This document shows positions 59,589-64,000 of a stretch of DNA of 64,000 bases, one piece after another. The notes under the pieces were generated by a model. It did not search any database and was not told the DNA's origin. It worked only from the letters and a program-made list of their open reading frames with translations. Source of the stretch: Bugula neritina (Eukaryota; Bryozoa; Gymnolaemata; Cheilostomatida; Bugulidae); NCBI GenBank assembly GCA_964035545.1, contig OZ037769.1, forward strand, positions 476,001-540,000, read 5' to 3'. Both the position numbers and the translations under genes were made by a program. Position 1 is the stretch's first letter; every line of letters starts with the position of its first letter.

Positions 59589-60312
59589 TTATACATTGTG
59601 ACTGAGTTGTAACTGCATGAATGGTTTCTTTATTTTAACTATTTGCACTAACAACATCTAATTGCATGTTCTGAAACAGCGCTTTATTAAAGCTGCAACC
59701 CTGTACAAATATATTCTATATAACCATCCTATAAGTCTTGTTAAGTAGTTTATCTGTATTTTATACAAACACATTTAATAGTATTAATTTATAATATTTT
59801 CTTGATTTTAGTTAATCAGGTAAAAAAACTAATGATATAGGCCATGTAGTTAGTTAATAGCTGTGTCATTGATCTGATGCATTCTGGGATTACACATAGA
59901 AAGTTTTGGACTGCTTATATAGTTATGTAATTTGATTGCTATATAGCGCTATTATAGGACAGATTGCATATAAGATATGCAATATATGCAACTGGTGAGT
60001 ATTTTGTTAAACAAAAAACATCTTTTCAAAAATGTGTCTACTATCCATTTACATTTTACAACCAAATTTGTAAAAAAGAATAATCCTGCATACTGTTTTA
60101 GCTTTTGTTTTCACCTAATTGAAAAACTTATTTAAATCTATAAAATATTACAACTTTATTAGAATCAATTATGTTAGAAATTCGTAACCTTGTTGTTTCA
60201 CCTTCATAACAGTTCAGACAAACATTATTGGAATGCATTGTTTCAATTTTTAGTGAAAAAAATTATAAGAATGAATTCTTGTCACTAGAGCGGCACACAG
60301 CACATTGAACTC
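59589..60312. other. Spacer between the two four-helix genes
   Basis: AT-rich, no open frame of note. ATTAAA at about 59685 is a possible weak polyadenylation signal for the first gene. It must also contain the promoter of the second. Confidence 0.45.
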
Positions 60313-60366
60313 TTGCAAACAGAAGTCAGCAGTATTAAATTGTTTGACAAACAGCAGATAATTACA

Positions 60367-60855
60367 ATGAAGGTCGCCAGCCCTGTCATAGCAGCCATCG
60401 GCATCATTCAGCTGCTTTCCGCCATTGTCATAACAGGACTGGCTGCTAAAAACATATCAGATGTGCTTCAAGATAATTCAAAAACTCGTACAGACAAGGT
60501 AAATGCTGCTTCACCCATCATCGTCGCTCTCGTTGTCATGGGATCTGGGATGATAGGAATTCTAAGTATCTTTTGTGGAGGAATTAGTAAAGTGGTTTAC
60601 TTAGTCTCAGCTACAATAGCTATGACTGCTTCAGCTGGGATCATTTGGCTGTACGCTCTCATCTACAGCAACTGCAAGAACATCAAATTAGCAGTTAGTG
60701 ACGAACTTTTAAACGTCTGCGGATTTGATCAGACGACAAGTAGAATCTATACGGTTCTCCTGATCTTTAGCTGCATCGCAGCTGCAATCTCTGCTGTTGG
60801 AATGTTGATATCTTCCATCTCAACATGCTCCCGACTCCCGTCTGATTCAGATTGA
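60367..60855 (+). CDS. Intronless four-helix membrane protein 2
   Basis: 162 aa from the ATG at 60367, chosen because it aligns with the start of the neighbouring paralogue; an in-frame ATG at 60313 would add 18 residues without similarity. Hydrophobic segments at about 5-27, 49-73, 76-99 and 126-149. Shares the motifs noted for 59031-59588. AATAAA follows 87 bases after the stop. Function unknown. The pair may come from a retrocopied or naturally single-exon gene duplicated in place between receptors D and E. Confidence 0.72.
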   Translation: MKVASPVIAAIGIIQLLSAIVITGLAAKNISDVLQDNSKTRTDKVNAASPIIVALVVMGSGMIGILSIFCGGISKVVYLVSATIAMTASAGIIWLYALIYSNCKNIKLAVSDELLNVCGFDQTTSRIYTVLLIFSCIAAAISAVGMLISSISTCSRLPSDSD

Positions 60856-60941
60856 TAGACAATTGAGGGATTAAAAGCAGTTTGACACTGAACTACTTAT
60901 ATCTATACATTTTTCCCAGTCATATTACAAGTATATGGAAC

Positions 60942-60947
60942 AATAAA
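60942..60947 (+). promoter_or_regulatory. Polyadenylation signal of four-helix gene 2
   Basis: Canonical AATAAA at a normal distance (87 bases) from the stop codon. Confidence 0.6.
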
Positions 60948-62169
60948 ATGTCTTAATCAATTACACATATTGCATTTTCAAATGCTCATAATTTAGTAAA
61001 CTGTGTTTACATTATATAAATAATTGGCTTTTTTATTGCCCAATTTTTAGTAAAAATTCAAAAGCATGTACAATGTTGAGTTTACCGAGAGCCCCCTTGT
61101 CCCCCCCCCCTAGAATATTGGTAGCCGTAAAGCTGAAGTCATACAAAGCTGCATGATTGTCACAATGTCATTCCATATTGTAAGAAATTTAGTTCTATTA
61201 ATGATAATTCCCAGGCCATTCAAGTAATTGAGCTTTATAAAAAAAAACTAAACTTCTTTTGACATTGCTTCAAAAAGCTGAACTTTCAATAGAATCTACA
61301 TGCGTATTATTATATTTTGACATTATTTAATTGAAAAAAATTTATTTGCTCAGGAGTTTTAGGCCATGCTAAGTAAAGCATCATGCCGTGAGTAGTGTTG
61401 CTAATTGTTATAATATTTTACTATAATAATAATATATTGAAGCATAGGTATGATGTTATCTTTTAATGCATAATATCAACGTGCAAAGAAAGAATTTTTT
61501 TTAATTATTTGCAGCAAAGGGTTACAAGAAGATATTTTTCTAAAAACGCTGCAGGTAGCTTATCCATATGACACCATCATTATGATATGCTAAATGTAAT
61601 CAGACTTTACACTCTGCAGTGAGTTTTATTGAATACATGATAACTTAATATTTCACCTGCATGTATAGAACTATGATATATGTGTGCAAGTATACGAAGA
61701 TTACTTAGCAAGGTATAGGCTACACAATGTGAAAGTGCTATTTTGAAAGTTTAGAAGAATTTAAACGAACATACCTCATTATGCAGTATATCAACCGAAA
61801 ACTTTTTATTTTATGTAATTGATATTGATATCTTTTATTCTCAGCTCTGTTGTAGTGAAAGTTGAAAATAAATTTGACAACCTATAGTATAGCACTTTGT
61901 CAGGTTGCCAACTTTTACAAAGAGTTTTTATAACAATCTATGCCAAAACCAAAATAGGAGACTGAAAATTATAAATACAATACATATTATACATAGGATT
62001 AGTACGTGAAGACTGACTCATTTCACTTATTGAGCATGTTATAGCAAAAAGGAAGTTTGAGCAAATATTTAAATAAATAGTTTTAAACAAATTAATTATA
62101 TTATGCATAACTATAGATGCAGCAAAACATTTCCACTGTAAAGGGAAACAAACAGGGGTTCAGAAGTTT
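60948..62169. other. Convergent intergenic region, no gene seen
   Basis: Lies between the + strand four-helix gene and the - strand gene E. Contains a short run of Cs at about 61100. TTTATT at about 61805 could be the minus-strand polyadenylation signal of gene E. Nothing else is supported. Confidence 0.45.
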
Positions 62170-64000
62170 CTAGAAGTTCAAAATAACTTCCCACTCAGAA
62201 GTAGCAGTATTATCAGACACAGAGCGTGCTGTTCTCCCATACTCTGGTTCAGCCTTGGACACTCTAACAACTTGCTCATATGAAGGAGGCAATGAATGTG
62301 TGCTCAATATGTCTGAAGTTGCTATGGAAACTCTCATAGCAACTCCACTTGCTCTATTTGCATCCTGCACCGTTCTGCTATCATCAATGTTATGATGCTC
62401 TACACGAGGTGTTCTTTCCTGTTCTGCATTTTGAGACGATCTCTCTGATTGGCTAATTGTCTGTGCTTCAATAGCGATTGGTTGACCGAAAACTTGTTCT
62501 ACGTGTGAATGCTCTTTTGATCTTTTGTTAAGAAGTTGATAGCGATTTCTTCCTACTATCACAAGTATCACAATGACAGCTATCAAGGGTAAAGTGATGC
62601 TTAGAGGGACTTCCCACACTACAACAAACAGGTTCTTATGAATAATACAAAGCATAAAACTTTAACAATAATACATTATTATTATTATTATTAAATTTAA
62701 TTATATATTATAAAGGTTATGTTAGATAATAATTACACAAGTTTCTGGTGTATTGTAGATCTTTCCATAGCAATCATGTAAAATTTCTTGTTCCGCATTT
62801 TTACAATAATTGTAATATATGTAATATAACTATATATCACCCTATTATAGTATACACAATTTTTGGTTTGCGTGTTGGTAATTTATATAATACAAATAAA
62901 TAAATATAACATAAATGACTTATTATGAAACAAATATGTTATACAACATAAATTACTACCTGGTTGACATCTTGGTAGCTGACCCAACCATTCTGACTTT
63001 GTTCCATTGAGTTGACAAACAACTGTGTCATTTCCCTTCAAGTTGAAACCTTTCTCACAACCATACGTCACAACTTCTCCAATAGAGCTCCCTGTCTGGT
63101 TCAGTATAACATATCTGGTAAAGTTAGGTGCTTCTGGGCAGGGATTGTCTCTAACTGTAAACCAGTAAAATAATGTATATATGAGTTATATATGGGTATT
63201 TTTCCCAATAATAATAAACTAGCATAAACATATACCTTTTTGTAGTTAAAATTTCTCCATTTTAATTTTATGCTCAACCTTTACTCTAAATTTTCAATTA
63301 ACAAGCATTGCTTCTTTTCAAGTACAGTTTTTTTGTGTTTTGATACATTTTATAACAATGTCAATAGATTTAAACTATGTCATAGTATATAGTTATAGAT
63401 GAATTGCTTGGAAATATACACAAGTGTGCCTGAAATGAATTAACTCATGCTAAGTATTACTAAAAAAATAATTTGATGTTGAGTAACTAAAATGAAGTAC
63501 TTGAGGTCAAGTAACTAAAATGAAGTACTTGCAGTCAAGTAACTAAAACGAAGTACTTGATGTCAAGTAACTAAAATGAAGTACTTGAGGTCAAGTAACT
63601 AAAATGAAGTACTTGAGGCCAAGTAACTAAAATGATGTACTTGGTGTCAAGTAAATAAAATGAAGTACTTGAGGCCAAGTAACTAAAATGATGTACTTGG
63701 TGTCAAGTACCTAAAGTGAAGTACATGCGCATGCTTACTAATTTGCATGAGTGTCTGATGGTTTGCTATTATAATATTGAGTAAAAGAACTAGCCATGTA
63801 TGTCAAAGGAGAGATGTAGGTACTGTAAAACATCTTCATCATCCTGGAACATATCTACAGCAACATAGCCTCTGTAACTTCTGTTAAGTTGAAGAGGGGC
63901 ATCGTAGTATGCCCCGTAATATCCTCCAGTTCCCAGCTCAATTCTGGTCTCCACAACCGATGGGTCTATCATGGCTGTGATGTAGCACCATCTACTTTGA
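62170..64000 (-). CDS. Receptor E (5' partial): sushi membrane protein, paralogue of D
   Basis: Three exons are in the window, in transcript order: 64000-63795 (5' end outside), 63154-62960, 62618-62170 (stop). The first encodes the membrane-proximal beta domain, with RWCYITAM and GGYYGAYYDAPL matching SLCYIAAV and DNYYGEYYNAPL of gene D. The second is a sushi domain with four Cys (NPCPEAP, TYGCEKGF, VVCQLNG, PRCQP). The third has a membrane helix (VWEVPLSITLPLIAVIVILV) and a ~125-residue tail with LPPSYEQV, a PPxY motif in the same place as in D. Phases 1 and 1 match gene D. The first exon appears to fuse the counterparts of D exons 9 and 10. Its donor reads CATG|GCTAGT, a GC instead of GT, so that splice is uncertain. 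Confidence 0.75.
63482..63728. repeat. 28-bp tandem repeat in gene E intron
   Basis: About nine imperfect copies of AAGTAACTAAAATGAAGTAC plus TTGAGGTC. Each copy contains TACTTG-(4)-CAAGTA with its neighbour, so every unit boundary is an inverted repeat able to form a small hairpin. Units alternate GAAG/GATG and GAGG/GTGT in the second half, suggesting duplication of a two-unit block. Confidence 0.9.

Overview
The window is animal (metazoan) nuclear DNA. It is AT-rich, has many short exons with GT-AG introns, and encodes ectodomain modules known only from animals: discoidin/F-type-lectin-like domains, fibronectin III (FN3), sushi/CCP and paired receptor tyrosine phosphatase domains. tRNA-derived repeats, a small DNA transposon and long micro/minisatellites fit an invertebrate. 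I cannot name the species; a spiralian (e.g. bryozoan or mollusc) is a guess only. All exon models come from reading the sequence by eye, using splice sites, reading phase and comparison between the internal paralogues.

Region 1 (about 1.2-52.9 kb) is a tandem array of three paralogous type I receptors, all on the + strand. Gene A (2040-21841, 31 exons, 1383 aa) and gene C (34399-52570, 31 exons, 1377 aa) are full receptor protein tyrosine phosphatases: signal peptide, two discoidin/F-type-lectin-like domains, four FN3 domains, one membrane helix, a catalytic phosphatase domain D1 (WPD loop and [11 protein letters not shown]) and a degenerate D2 in which the catalytic Cys is Asp. Gene B (24649-33273, 14 exons, about 840 aa) lies between them. 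It has the same ectodomain exon for exon, but its membrane helix and tail come from one unrelated exon. That tail has no phosphatase and carries seven tyrosine motifs, including a YxxL-x8-YxxL (ITAM-spaced) pair, two ITIM-like sites, a YxxM and a YxN. The array therefore looks like a paired-receptor locus: one shared ligand-binding head joined either to a phosphatase or to a phosphotyrosine docking tail. A and C are a recent ~20-kb duplication (left end near 1.23/33.59 kb, right end near 22.23/52.85 kb).

A and C differ in informative ways. A carries a ~0.97-kb TIR transposon in intron 14, a 26-unit minisatellite built from copies of the exon 17 splice donor, and a tRNA-like insertion just after its stop codon. 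C carries a partial duplicate of the exon 7 acceptor and a new 35-bp inverted repeat. Exon 4 of the second lectin-like domain is much more divergent between A and C than the neighbouring introns, and in C it resembles B. Gene B has a 1.1-kb (AC)n tract in intron 6, and the 3' splice site of exon 7 immediately after it has been lost.

Region 2 (53.7-64 kb) holds two paralogous receptors in tail-to-tail orientation. Gene D (+, 53692-58130) has three FN3 domains, a membrane-proximal beta domain, one sushi domain, one membrane helix and a tail ending in PPPPSYDEV. Gene E (-, 62170 to beyond 64000, 5' end missing) has the same C-terminal plan and ends near LPPSYEQV. Between them sit two small intronless four-membrane-helix paralogues (59031-59588 and 60367-60855).

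Taken together the window is a cluster of cell-surface, phosphotyrosine-linked receptors with lectin-like, FN3 and sushi ectodomains, as expected for adhesion, self-recognition or innate immune signalling. That role is inference; no ligand is known.
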